Part shown: positions 54,045 to 61,633 of the stretch, piece after piece | Position numbering within the stretch: position 1 is the first letter of the stretch | Layout of the letters: every line of letters starts with the position of its first letter | Assembly (NCBI RefSeq): GCF_001536285.1 | Contig: NZ_FAOZ01000004.1 | Coordinates: 62,001-126,000, forward strand | Reading direction: 5' to 3' | Length of the DNA stretch: 64,000 nt | Source: Parafrankia irregularis | Lineage (GTDB): Bacteria > Actinomycetota > Actinomycetes > Frankiales > Frankiaceae | Translations under genes and position numbers: made by a program | Notes under the pieces: model-generated | The model's database searches: none | Seen by the model: the letters and a program-made list of their open reading frames with translations, nothing else | Told to the model about the DNA's origin: nothing

Positions 54045-54291
54045 GAGGTCATCGCCGCCGCGAACGACACCCGCTACGGGCTCGCGGCCTCCCTCTGGAC
54101 CGAGAAACTCGGCCGCGCCCACTGGTTCGCGGACGAGCTGCGCGCCGGTCAGGTCTGGGTGAACTGTTCGATCGCGGCGGACCCGGCGATGCCGATCTCC
54201 GGCCATAAGGAGTCAGGCTGGGGCGGCGAGCGGGGCTGGAAGGGCATCGAGGCCTACCTCACCACCAAGGGCCGTCTACATCAGTCACTGA
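54041..54291 (+). pseudogene. C-terminal aldehyde dehydrogenase fragment
   Basis: The frame directly after R5 encodes NDTRYGLAASLWTEKLGRAH, then LRAGQVWVNC and GHKESGWGGERG, the conserved end of NAD-dependent aldehyde dehydrogenases. The catalytic Cys/Glu part and cofactor domain are absent. Near 54272 one extra C shifts the frame; without it the tail would read KGVYISH-stop at 54289-54291. It is both truncated at the repeat and frameshifted. Confidence 0.88.
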
Positions 54292-54336
54292 ACGCCCGAC
54301 AGCCGGGGCGGGCCGACGCCCTCAGCGGATCCCGTC

Positions 54337-56691
54337 TCAGCCATCGGACCGCACTGTGCGTGAGGCCGCCAGTGCCGCCCGCGCGTCGGCGTCGAAGCCC
54401 AGCTCGGCGAGCACCTCGGCGGTGTGCTCGCCGAGCCCGGGAATGCCGGGACGTCCCGTCGGGCGTGGCGCCGGCCCGACACCGAACTGGCAGCCCGGCG
54501 TCTCGGTGCGACCGCGCGCGCCCCAGTCGAAGCTGGCGACCCGGCCGGACTGCCGGGTGAGCGGATCGTCCAGTACCCGGGCGACGAAACCACGCCGGTC
54601 CACCTGCGCGACCGCCTCGACGGGCACGTCAGCCGCGGTGAGTCTGCGCACCCAGGCCTCCGCGGGTTCCGCCCGGAACACCTCCTCCAAAAGGCGTTCG
54701 GCGTCCTGGCGCCCCTCGCCGGCCCGCCGCAGCGGCGGTGGCGCGTCCGGCAGTCCGGAGATCGCGACCACCTGCCGTAGCCGCTCCCAGGCACCGGCAT
54801 CCGGCACGGCCAGCGCGAACCACTCCCCGTCACCGGCCTGGTAGAGCCGATAGGCGGCGCCGTAACCGGTCTGTTCCCCATCCAGCACCGGACCGCCGAC
54901 GGCGGTGCCGCCGCGCACATAGGCACCGGACTTCAGAGTGAGCGCGGAACCCAGCAGCGAGGTGGACACCGACTGCCCCGCCCCGGAGCGCTTGCGGGCA
55001 TACAGAGCGGCGATCACCGCGCACGCGGACAGCCAGCCGCCCGTGACGTCGATCGCGCCCCAGGCCATGAAGGTCGGCGGGCTGTCCGCGCCGCCCTGGC
55101 CCGCCTCGATGCCGGACAACGCCTGCATCAGATGGTCGTTCGCAGGCAGCGGCGCCCGCGGTCCCGTCGGCCCGAACCCGCTGGAATGGCTGTAGACGAC
55201 ATCGGGATTGGACATCCGCACGGTAGCTTCGTCGTAGCCGAGACGGTCGGCGAGCCCGACCCGCGCGTTGTGGTGGAGGACGTGGCTCCACCGGAACAGC
55301 CCTTCCAGGACCTGCGCTGCCCCGGGGGCCTTGAGATCGACGGCCACGGCCCGCTTGCCGCGCTGACCGGCGGCGAACATCGGTTCCATGCTGCGATGGA
55401 CGTCGCCCGACATCGGCTCGACCTTCACCACGTCGGCGCCGAGGTCGCCGAGTACCTGCGCGGTCACCGGGCCGGCGAGGTAGGCGGCAAGGTCCAGTAC
55501 CCGCACTCCGGACAGCAGGCGCGTGCTCGCGCCGGGCCTGGCGCCGGTGTCGGCGATCCCGCCTGTGTAGGCGATGCCGCCGGGGTAGGCAGCATCGGCG
55601 GGAGCCGCCGTGAGGGTGGACGTCGCAGTGACGCGGGCCACCGGCCCGAGTACGGTGACCGGGCCCAGGTCGGGGTCCTCCGATGTGACGCTCAGGCCGG
55701 TCTCCCGTACATGCGGGTCGGTCAGGGCCTCGCCCGGCCGCAGGACCGGTTCACAGCGGATCCCGGCCCGCGACAGCCGGTCCAGCCAGTCGGCTCGTTC
55801 CGCGGTGGCGAACGTCGCCGCCCAGCGCCGGCCGCGTTCGGTGAGCGCGCCGCTGACCAGGTCCGCGGTGTAGCCCTTCTCGCTGGGCTCGTCGCCGACC
55901 TCCTGAAGGAACGCCTCGTAGGCGCCTTTGGCTCCGAACCACAGCTGGATGTAGTCGCCGTCGGCGCACCGGTAGGCGAAGCCGTCCGCCGGACCCTGGT
56001 CGCGCCACAGCAGGTCGGTCGCGGGCGAGGACACCTCGACCCGTCCGATGATCATCGGAAGGATGGCGCGCAGCCCGTCGGCCAGGGACGTCTCGACCCA
56101 CCCGCCGACACCGGTCGTCTCCCGTTCGTACAGTGTCGCCAGCGCCCCCACGGTGACCGCGAGGCCGGCGCCGGCACTGGCCACGGCGAGGTCGGGGAAC
56201 ACCGCCCCGCCCCGGTGCCCGCGGATCTGGGTCGGCAGCCCGGCGCGGGCCGCGACCAGCAGTTCCAGGTCGGGCAGTGACCCGCGCGCGGTGTGCGTCG
56301 GCCGGACGCGACCGACGACGGTCCGCGGGTTGCGGGCGGCCAGTTCGGCGTAGCCGATCCCGCGCCCCTCCAGCAGTTCCTCCGGGCCGGAGAGGAACAC
56401 CACGTCTGCCTCGGCCGCCAGCGCGAGGATTCTCGGTGCGGCCTCCGGAGACTCGTGATCGACCTCGATCACCGTGGTGCCGCGCTGCCAGACCCGTTCG
56501 AAGTCGACGCCCGCGTCCAGAGTCGAACGGTGCGCCGACCGCACCCGCGTCACCTCCGCGCCAAGGTCACGCAGGAGCACTCCGGGCAGGTTGCTGGCCA
56601 GGCCCGATCCGACCGCGCTGGTCCCAAGTGAGACGTCCACCACACGTAGCCCGGACAACGCGGCCGCGTCGTCGATCGGTCGCAACTCCAT
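54337..56691 (-). CDS. fused CaiB/BaiF family III CoA-transferase
   Basis: The ~784-residue protein is two CaiB/BaiF domains in tandem. Domain 1 (to ~370) has GVLLRDLGAEVTRVRS and VGGWVETSLADGLRAI. Domain 2 (from ~395) has RVLDLAAYLAGPVTAQVLGD, DVVKVEPMSGD and GAIDVTGGWLSACAVIAALY, whose Asp fits the catalytic aspartate. These enzymes move CoA between carboxylic acids. The ATG at 56691 has GGAG five bases upstream; a GTG at 56706 is an alternative. It lies downstream of the thiolase operon on the same strand after a 105-bp gap and probably activates a substrate for it. Confidence 0.88.
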   Translation of the reverse strand: MELRPIDDAAALSGLRVVDVSLGTSAVGSGLASNLPGVLLRDLGAEVTRVRSAHRSTLDAGVDFERVWQRGTTVIEVDHESPEAAPRILALAAEADVVFLSGPEELLEGRGIGYAELAARNPRTVVGRVRPTHTARGSLPDLELLVAARAGLPTQIRGHRGGAVFPDLAVASAGAGLAVTVGALATLYERETTGVGGWVETSLADGLRAILPMIIGRVEVSSPATDLLWRDQGPADGFAYRCADGDYIQLWFGAKGAYEAFLQEVGDEPSEKGYTADLVSGALTERGRRWAATFATAERADWLDRLSRAGIRCEPVLRPGEALTDPHVRETGLSVTSEDPDLGPVTVLGPVARVTATSTLTAAPADAAYPGGIAYTGGIADTGARPGASTRLLSGVRVLDLAAYLAGPVTAQVLGDLGADVVKVEPMSGDVHRSMEPMFAAGQRGKRAVAVDLKAPGAAQVLEGLFRWSHVLHHNARVGLADRLGYDEATVRMSNPDVVYSHSSGFGPTGPRAPLPANDHLMQALSGIEAGQGGADSPPTFMAWGAIDVTGGWLSACAVIAALYARKRSGAGQSVSTSLLGSALTLKSGAYVRGGTAVGGPVLDGEQTGYGAAYRLYQAGDGEWFALAVPDAGAWERLRQVVAISGLPDAPPPLRRAGEGRQDAERLLEEVFRAEPAEAWVRRLTAADVPVEAVAQVDRRGFVARVLDDPLTRQSGRVASFDWGARGRTETPGCQFGVGPAPRPTGRPGIPGLGEHTAEVLAELGFDADARAALAASRTVRSDG

Positions 56692-56745
56692 CGCCACTCC
56701 GATCACTCACCTCAAGCCCCCGCGACGGACGTCGCGAAGCTGGAA

Positions 56746-56765
56746 AACGTTCGCTTACTTTGCTG
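56746..56765. promoter_or_regulatory. candidate operator upstream of the CoA-transferase
   Basis: On the reverse strand this reads AAAGTAAGCGAACGTTTTC. The core AAGCGAAC-n-TT recurs as AAGCGAACATTCACTC at 59869-59884 ahead of the SnoaL-like gene. Paired use suggests one regulator (TetR-type operators often look like this). The inference is from two sites only. Confidence 0.35.
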
Positions 56766-56811
56766 GACGTCGCGGGACCGCGAGGGCCATCCCGCCATCC
56801 GGCCATCCGCC

Positions 56812-57993
56812 TTATCCGGTGCGTAGCAGGATCCCGCCGCCCGGCGAGGCACCGACACCGGACGCGTACAGGGCGACCTCGGCGTTGGGGAGCTGGTTGA
56901 CGGCTGTCCCGCGCAGCTGGCGGACGCCTTCCAGAACGTGGGTGATGCCCTGCAGGTACACCTCGGCGAGGTTCCCGCCATGGGGGTTGACCGGTAGCCT
57001 TCCCTCCCGGAAGATCCCGCCGTCCTCGACGAACGGACCGCCCTCCCCGACGGGGCAGAACCCCCAGTCCTCCAGACTCATGATCACTGAGGGTGTGAAC
57101 CCGTCGTAGATGAGCGCGACGTCAACGTCCGCTGGCCCCACCCCCGCGCGGGCGTACAGGTCGCGGGCAGCGCGGCGGTGACCTGTGCTGACGAAGTCCT
57201 CGTCGATGGTGTTGAACGACGCGGTGGCCCATTTGTACTCGCCGGTAGCCGCGACCGCGCTGACCACGACCGCCGGCTGGCGCAGGTCCCGGGCCCGTTC
57301 CGGGGTGGTGAGAATGACCGCCGCGGCACCGTCGGACTCCATGCAGCAGTCCAGCAGCCGCAGCGGGTCGCAGATCAGCCGGGACGCCTGGTGCTCGGCA
57401 ACGGTGATCTCCTTGCGGAAGCGGGCCTCGGGGTTGTTCGCCGCGTTGCGCCGCGCGTTGATACTGACCTGCGCGAAATGCTCGGTGGTGGTGCCGTACA
57501 GGGACATGTGCCGGCGGGCCTTCATCGCGTAGATCGCCGCTGGAAGCGCCATGCCGAACGGCGCGCTGTAGGACGCCGACAGCGGGATCGCCTGCCCCGG
57601 CTGCACACCGGCGGCAACCGATCGACCCAGCCGGGCCGTCTGAATGATCGATCGCAGGACGACGACGTAGTCCGCGAGACCGGTGGCGATTGCCGCGTAG
57701 GCCCCGGCGACCGCTCCCGGCAGCCCCGACCCGCGCCCGCCCCAGGTCATCCCGGCGTGGCGCAGTTCCCGTGTGCCGAGTGCGACCGCCAGATCGGACG
57801 GCATGGTCGGGTCGTCGCAGTAGCCGGCGAACCCGTCGATGTCGCGGACATCGAGCCCGGCGTCCGCGCAGGCATCGTGCACGGCGTCGAGCGCGATGCG
57901 GGTGAGTCCGAGCGGCGCCAGCTCGCCGGCCTTGCCGTAACGCGAGTGTCCGATCCCCACGATGCAGGCGGCATCCCGGAGGAAGCCGCTCAC
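56812..57993 (-). CDS. thiolase-like protein, probable steroid-type aldolase subunit
   Basis: The 393-residue protein has the thiolase/SCP-x fold (IVGIGHSRYGKAGEL, CMESDGAAAVILTTPERA, NPHGGNLAEVYLQG). The position of the first active-site Cys is occupied by WGGRGSGLPG, so it should not condense acyl-CoAs. It keeps IYDGFTPSV, where the related Ltp2 aldolases have a catalytic Tyr. Its start overlaps the DUF35 gene by four bases. Ltp2-DUF35 pairs perform retro-aldol cleavage in steroid side-chain degradation. I infer a similar carbon-carbon cleavage here; the actual substrate is unknown. Confidence 0.82.
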   Translation of the reverse strand: MSGFLRDAACIVGIGHSRYGKAGELAPLGLTRIALDAVHDACADAGLDVRDIDGFAGYCDDPTMPSDLAVALGTRELRHAGMTWGGRGSGLPGAVAGAYAAIATGLADYVVVLRSIIQTARLGRSVAAGVQPGQAIPLSASYSAPFGMALPAAIYAMKARRHMSLYGTTTEHFAQVSINARRNAANNPEARFRKEITVAEHQASRLICDPLRLLDCCMESDGAAAVILTTPERARDLRQPAVVVSAVAATGEYKWATASFNTIDEDFVSTGHRRAARDLYARAGVGPADVDVALIYDGFTPSVIMSLEDWGFCPVGEGGPFVEDGGIFREGRLPVNPHGGNLAEVYLQGITHVLEGVRQLRGTAVNQLPNAEVALYASGVGASPGGGILLRTG

Positions 57994-58445
57994 CGCAGGA
58001 TCCGGAAGCAGGGCAGTGCCATCTCCGCTGCCTCGGCCGCGGTGAAGGGCATCGACGCGAAGGTCACCCGCTGGCCGACCTGCAGGTCATGCTGCTGCCA
58101 GGCATCGATCACATTGCTCAGGATGCGCACGGGATCTCCCTGCGTTCCATCCAGCGTCACGACCGCGACGTTGTAGAGCACCGGCTCGTCCCGGCCAGCC
58201 GACCGGGCCCGGTCGGGCACCCAGATGTAGGAGTAGACGGTGCCGGTGCCGGGCAGTGTGGACCATCCCCACTCCCGCGAGGTACAGCGGTAACAGCCGT
58301 CGGTGGGCGGGTAGCGGTGCGCGCCGCAGTCGGTGCAGCACTGCACCTCCAGCCGGCCGGCCGCGGCCGCGCGCCACAGCTGCTCATTGACCGGGGCCAC
58401 CACGGGGTCGGGCATCCCTACCGGCCGGTTGACCTCTTCGACCAC
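57990..58445 (-). CDS. DUF35 OB-fold zinc-ribbon protein
   Basis: The 151-residue protein has an N-terminal zinc ribbon (CTDCGAHRYPPTDGCYRCTS) followed by an OB-fold (GTGTVYSYIWV). DUF35 proteins bind acyl-CoA and form complexes with thiolase-like partners. It overlaps the thiolase gene by four bases and follows the amidohydrolase gene by seven, so all three are one operon. Confidence 0.9.
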   Translation of the reverse strand: MVEEVNRPVGMPDPVVAPVNEQLWRAAAAGRLEVQCCTDCGAHRYPPTDGCYRCTSREWGWSTLPGTGTVYSYIWVPDRARSAGRDEPVLYNVAVVTLDGTQGDPVRILSNVIDAWQQHDLQVGQRVTFASMPFTAAEAAEMALPCFRILR

Positions 58446-58452
58446 CGCGCGG

Positions 58453-59667
58453 TCAGTCCTGCAGACCGAGCAGGCGCGCGGCGTTCCCGCGCAGGATCAT
58501 GCGGATGGCCTCGGGGCTGAGTCCGTCCAGCTTGTTCAGCCACTCCGTGGGCCACAGCACACCCTCGGGATGCGGGTAGTCGGAACCGAACAGGACCCGG
58601 TCCGGCCCGATCGCCTCGACAAGGCCGACGACGTCCTCCTCGTAGAACGGTGAGACGTAGAGGTGCTCCATCAGGACCTCGCTGGGTCGCCCGGTCACCT
58701 CGCCGCCCGGCCAGAACCCCTTGCGCCCCATGTGGGCGGCGTGGTCGACGTCGTGCAGCAGCGGGACAACCCAGTTGATCCCGCACTCCAGCGCGACGAT
58801 GGTCAGCCCGGGGAACCGCCCGAACAGGTTGTTCAGGACGTAGGACGCCAGTGTGTCGGCAACCGGCTTTCCGGAGACGAGGTACCACTGGAACGGCGTC
58901 TGCCCCTGCAGCGGCGGCGTCGGCGACTCCCCGAACTGGACGCCGAGGGTGGCCAGATACCGCGGGTCGGTGCTGTGGAAGACGAGCTTGACCCCCGCGT
59001 CCTGCAGACGGGCCCAGAACCCGTCGTAGCTGGGGTCGACCGGCGAGCGCCCCCACAGCGGACCGGGCTTCATGACGACGGCCCGGGCCCCCGCGGCGAT
59101 CACCTTGTCGAGCTCTGTGATGGCCCGCTCGGGGTCCATCAGGGAGATCATCGGCGCGGTGATGATCCGGTTGTCCCGGTCGAAGCCCCACTCCTCGTCC
59201 AGCCAACGGTTGTAGGCGCGGATGTTCGCGTACAACGCCGGAATGTCGTCGTGTAGCTCGTTCTCGGCCTGCAGCATCGCCGTCCCGAGCATCAGCCCGG
59301 CCTGAACGCCCTGCTCGTCCATCTTCGCGATCCGCGCGTCGCGCAGCATCATGTCCGGATAGTCCCAGCCGCGGATGACCTCGTGGTGGACGAAGCCCTC
59401 CTTGCTGTCCGGGTCGTCCAGCATCGAGCGCAGCGACCCGGGCGCGCCGATGTAGTCGGTCTGGATCACCCGCATGAAGCGGAACTGGCGCTCTCCGAAG
59501 TACAGCTTGCCGCGACCTCTGGCATCGACCCGCACGTTGATCGCACGGTCGGCGAACGACGGCTCGATGAAGCGGGTGAAGCAGTCGTACGGCTCGTAGT
59601 AGTGGTTGTCGGCGTCGATGAGCTGGTAGCCCGGGTCCGGGCGGGTCTGCGCGGCGTCGATGCTCAT
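58453..59667 (-). CDS. amidohydrolase-2 family metal-dependent hydrolase/decarboxylase
   Basis: The 404-residue protein has the family's metal ligands: DADNHYYEP at the N-terminus, the His in KLVFHSTDPRY and the Asp in LFGSDYPHPEG. Members hydrolyse or decarboxylate ring and carboxylic compounds; the exact reaction cannot be read. An ATG at 59667 with GAGGAG seven bases upstream is the start; the extra 25 upstream codons are not used. It is the first gene of the operon with DUF35 and thiolase, read from the operator at 59727. Confidence 0.9.
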   Translation of the reverse strand: MSIDAAQTRPDPGYQLIDADNHYYEPYDCFTRFIEPSFADRAINVRVDARGRGKLYFGERQFRFMRVIQTDYIGAPGSLRSMLDDPDSKEGFVHHEVIRGWDYPDMMLRDARIAKMDEQGVQAGLMLGTAMLQAENELHDDIPALYANIRAYNRWLDEEWGFDRDNRIITAPMISLMDPERAITELDKVIAAGARAVVMKPGPLWGRSPVDPSYDGFWARLQDAGVKLVFHSTDPRYLATLGVQFGESPTPPLQGQTPFQWYLVSGKPVADTLASYVLNNLFGRFPGLTIVALECGINWVVPLLHDVDHAAHMGRKGFWPGGEVTGRPSEVLMEHLYVSPFYEEDVVGLVEAIGPDRVLFGSDYPHPEGVLWPTEWLNKLDGLSPEAIRMILRGNAARLLGLQD

Positions 59668-59726
59668 GCGTTGCTCCTCACGCGGGCTGACCTTTCGACT
59701 GCGGAACCCCTTCCGATAGCGACATC

Positions 59727-59742
59727 GTGAGTATATGCTCAC
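59727..59742. promoter_or_regulatory. palindromic operator GTGAG-6-CTCAC
   Basis: GTGAG and CTCAC form a perfect inverted repeat around the AT-rich TATATG, 60 bp ahead of the amidohydrolase start. AT-rich sequence follows (ACTTATTTG), so a promoter is likely in the same stretch. A TetR- or GntR-type regulator would fit; its gene is not in this window. Confidence 0.6.
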
Positions 59743-59923
59743 TTATTTGTCAAGGGTCAGTGGGGCGAGTCGAGGTCTGACACTCCGCGGTCCGCGGACC
59801 CTCGGGCCGTGTGGGCAGGCCGGCAAGCGCGGTCGGCGTCCTCGTCGGGGCGGGCATCGCCCTACTGAAGCGAACATTCACTCAGCTCTTGTGTGCCTGC
59901 CTCGCGAGCACTAGCGTGCCCGC

Positions 59924-60331
59924 ATGGTCGAAGACAAGGTTGTGGTGGAACTCCAGCGGCACTGGGAGGACGGGTTCAACCAATACGACCTCGACCTCGT
60001 CATGGCGCCGGTCGCCGCGGACATTGTGTTCAGTTCGCCGTTCGTGCCCCGCCTGACAGGCGACCCCGAGAAGGTGACGATCCAGGGCTACGACGCCTTC
60101 CGGGCATACATCGACGACTCGATGCGTCGCGTCCCGGACATCCGTTACGCGATCCAGTCGTCCTTCGTCAGTACTCAGACGGTCGTGTTCGTCTACACCT
60201 GCAGCTTCACGGACGGCCAGATCAAGACGGGCGCCGACTCGATCCGACTGGACCGGGACGGCAAGATCGTCGAATGGCGCTGCCATTATTCGTTCAACCC
60301 GGCCGCTCTCGACAGCCTGATCCAGGACTGA
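59924..60331 (+). CDS. SnoaL/NTF2-like protein
   Basis: The 135-residue protein has the NTF2-like cone fold pattern: RHWEDGFNQYDLDLVMAPVA, YDAFRAYIDDSMRRVPDI, VFVYTCSF and KIVEWRCHYSF. Members act as small isomerases, hydrolases or dehydratases, or as non-catalytic ligand binders. It is divergent from the amidohydrolase operon and shares a candidate operator with the CoA-transferase gene. No ribosome site is obvious. Confidence 0.85.
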   Translation: MVEDKVVVELQRHWEDGFNQYDLDLVMAPVAADIVFSSPFVPRLTGDPEKVTIQGYDAFRAYIDDSMRRVPDIRYAIQSSFVSTQTVVFVYTCSFTDGQIKTGADSIRLDRDGKIVEWRCHYSFNPAALDSLIQD

Positions 60332-60332
60332 C

Positions 60333-60366
60333 CCGCCGCGTCCTGACCGGATGGACTTCGCGGCGG
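60333..60366. terminator. possible terminator after the SnoaL-like gene
   Basis: CCGCCGCG and CGCGGCGG form an 8-bp perfect stem separated by 18 bases, starting just after the stop codon. Confidence 0.5.
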
Positions 60367-60518
60367 CACGGTCAGAACGGGGTCGACGTCCCGGAACGGG
60401 CCACGCGACCCGCGGACTCGGTCAGGCCGCCGCGACGATCTCCTCACGCCACCCCACCTGCTGCCGCCTCCTCGCGGCGGGATATGCGCCCAATGGCTGC
60501 GAGCCGCGTCGGCGGTAG

Positions 60519-61013
60519 TCAGATCTGTTCGATGAGGATGTCGGCGCGGTCGAGTGTGGCGGTGTAGGCGGTGTAGGCGGTGAGGTCGTCTGGGTCGCTG
60601 GTGAGGATCTGGGCGGGGGCGTGCAGCGCGGCGGTGATGACGACCAGGGCGTCGATGACGTCCAGCCGTTTCTTCGTGGGAAGTCTGGCATCGGTGAGCA
60701 TGGCCCCGGCCCGTTTGTACGAGTCGAGGGTGAAGGTTTTCGCGCAGGCGACGCAGCCGGCGGGGATGTTCGCCGCGCCGCGGATGGGTGGCGTGCTTTC
60801 CCGGGTTTGTGGGACGGTGCAGTCCTTCAGGTACTGGCTGAAGGCGTGGACCGTTTTCGGGTCCGGTCGCCACGATTGGGCGAGGACCGGGCCGATGAGA
60901 ACCGGCCGGTGTGGCGCTGCGCGTAGGCCGTGGTGGATTAGTCGCGCTGTGGGGTTGTCGCGCAGCAGCGCTACGAGCATCCCGGTGTCGTAGATGACGG
61001 TGCGGGTGGTCAC
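60519..61013 (-). CDS. PIN-domain toxin-like protein
   Basis: The 164-residue protein carries PIN acidic motifs: YDTGMLVALLRDN at the N-terminus, KRLDVIDALVVITAALH and LTSDPDDLTAY. Unlike a standard VapC it has a ~25-residue insertion with GCVACAKTF, which might bind a metal. The GTG start overlaps the antitoxin stop by four bases. RNase activity is inferred from the fold. Confidence 0.82.
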   Translation of the reverse strand: MTTRTVIYDTGMLVALLRDNPTARLIHHGLRAAPHRPVLIGPVLAQSWRPDPKTVHAFSQYLKDCTVPQTRESTPPIRGAANIPAGCVACAKTFTLDSYKRAGAMLTDARLPTKKRLDVIDALVVITAALHAPAQILTSDPDDLTAYTAYTATLDRADILIEQI

Positions 61014-61321
61014 GCGACGCTCGCGGTATCCGTTCCGAGCGCGCTGGCCAGGACCCGGTGGACGAGGGCCTGCGCGTCCGTGGTCAGGGCGTCGAACGGG
61101 GGCGGGTCCGCCTCGGGGAGGTCGGCGGTCTGCTCCAGGGCGGCCTGGTTGCGTGCGTCCAATGCCGCGAAGGCCGCTGTGGCGGCGTCGTCACGTGCCA
61201 TCTGGGCGACGGCCGCCGCGATCATGTAGGCGGAGACGTCCATTCCTGCCGCTTCCGCATGCGTCCTGATCGCGGCCTGGACGTCTGAGGCTGTCGAGAT
61301 CGTGAACCGGACGTTCGGCAT
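61010..61321 (-). CDS. ribbon-helix-helix-like antitoxin
   Basis: The 103-residue protein starts MPNVRFTISTASDVQAAIRT and continues EAAGMDVSAYMIAAAV, the strand-helix-helix pattern of MetJ/Arc-type antitoxins. The C-terminal half (LPEADPPPFDALTTDAQAL) would contact the PIN partner. The start at 61321 is chosen because the operator palindrome lies just upstream; the 50 extra upstream codons are not supported. Confidence 0.8.
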   Translation of the reverse strand: MPNVRFTISTASDVQAAIRTHAEAAGMDVSAYMIAAAVAQMARDDAATAAFAALDARNQAALEQTADLPEADPPPFDALTTDAQALVHRVLASALGTDTASVA

Positions 61322-61329
61322 GCCGTCAT

Positions 61330-61348
61330 CGTAACACGGCGTATTACG
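61330..61348. promoter_or_regulatory. palindromic operator of the PIN/antitoxin pair
   Basis: CGTAACACG-G-CGTATTACG is a 19-bp palindrome with one mismatch, nine bases ahead of the antitoxin start. Ribbon-helix-helix antitoxins bind such sites and autoregulate. The match to the expected location is strong; binding is untested. Confidence 0.65.
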
Positions 61349-61540
61349 CTCTGGTGGGTGGCTTGCCGCCCCGCCCGTGCGCCGGCCGGGCCCCGGGTGG
61401 CGACACTCGGGTTCCAGTCCGTCCGGCGACGGTGCTCGCCCGCCGTGGTGCACTCGAAACGGACGAATCATCCCTTTCCGTCAAGCTGTGGCCACGCAAG
61501 AGTCTCGAGCCCTCACGCCGAGGCATATTGGCTGAACGTT

Positions 61541-61567
61541 GACAGTGTTAATTGATTATTAATTGTC
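61541..61567. promoter_or_regulatory. AT-rich inverted repeat upstream of the secreted protein gene
   Basis: GACA-GTG-TTAAT...ATTAATTGTC is an AT-rich imperfect palindrome in otherwise GC-rich DNA, about 70 bp ahead of the start at 61634. It may contain the promoter or an operator. Confidence 0.45.
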
Positions 61568-61633
61568 GGAGTGTTCGTGTGGGTGTCGCCTGCGCGGATG
61601 CCGGCGGAACAAGTGGCCCGGAAGACTCCGCCC

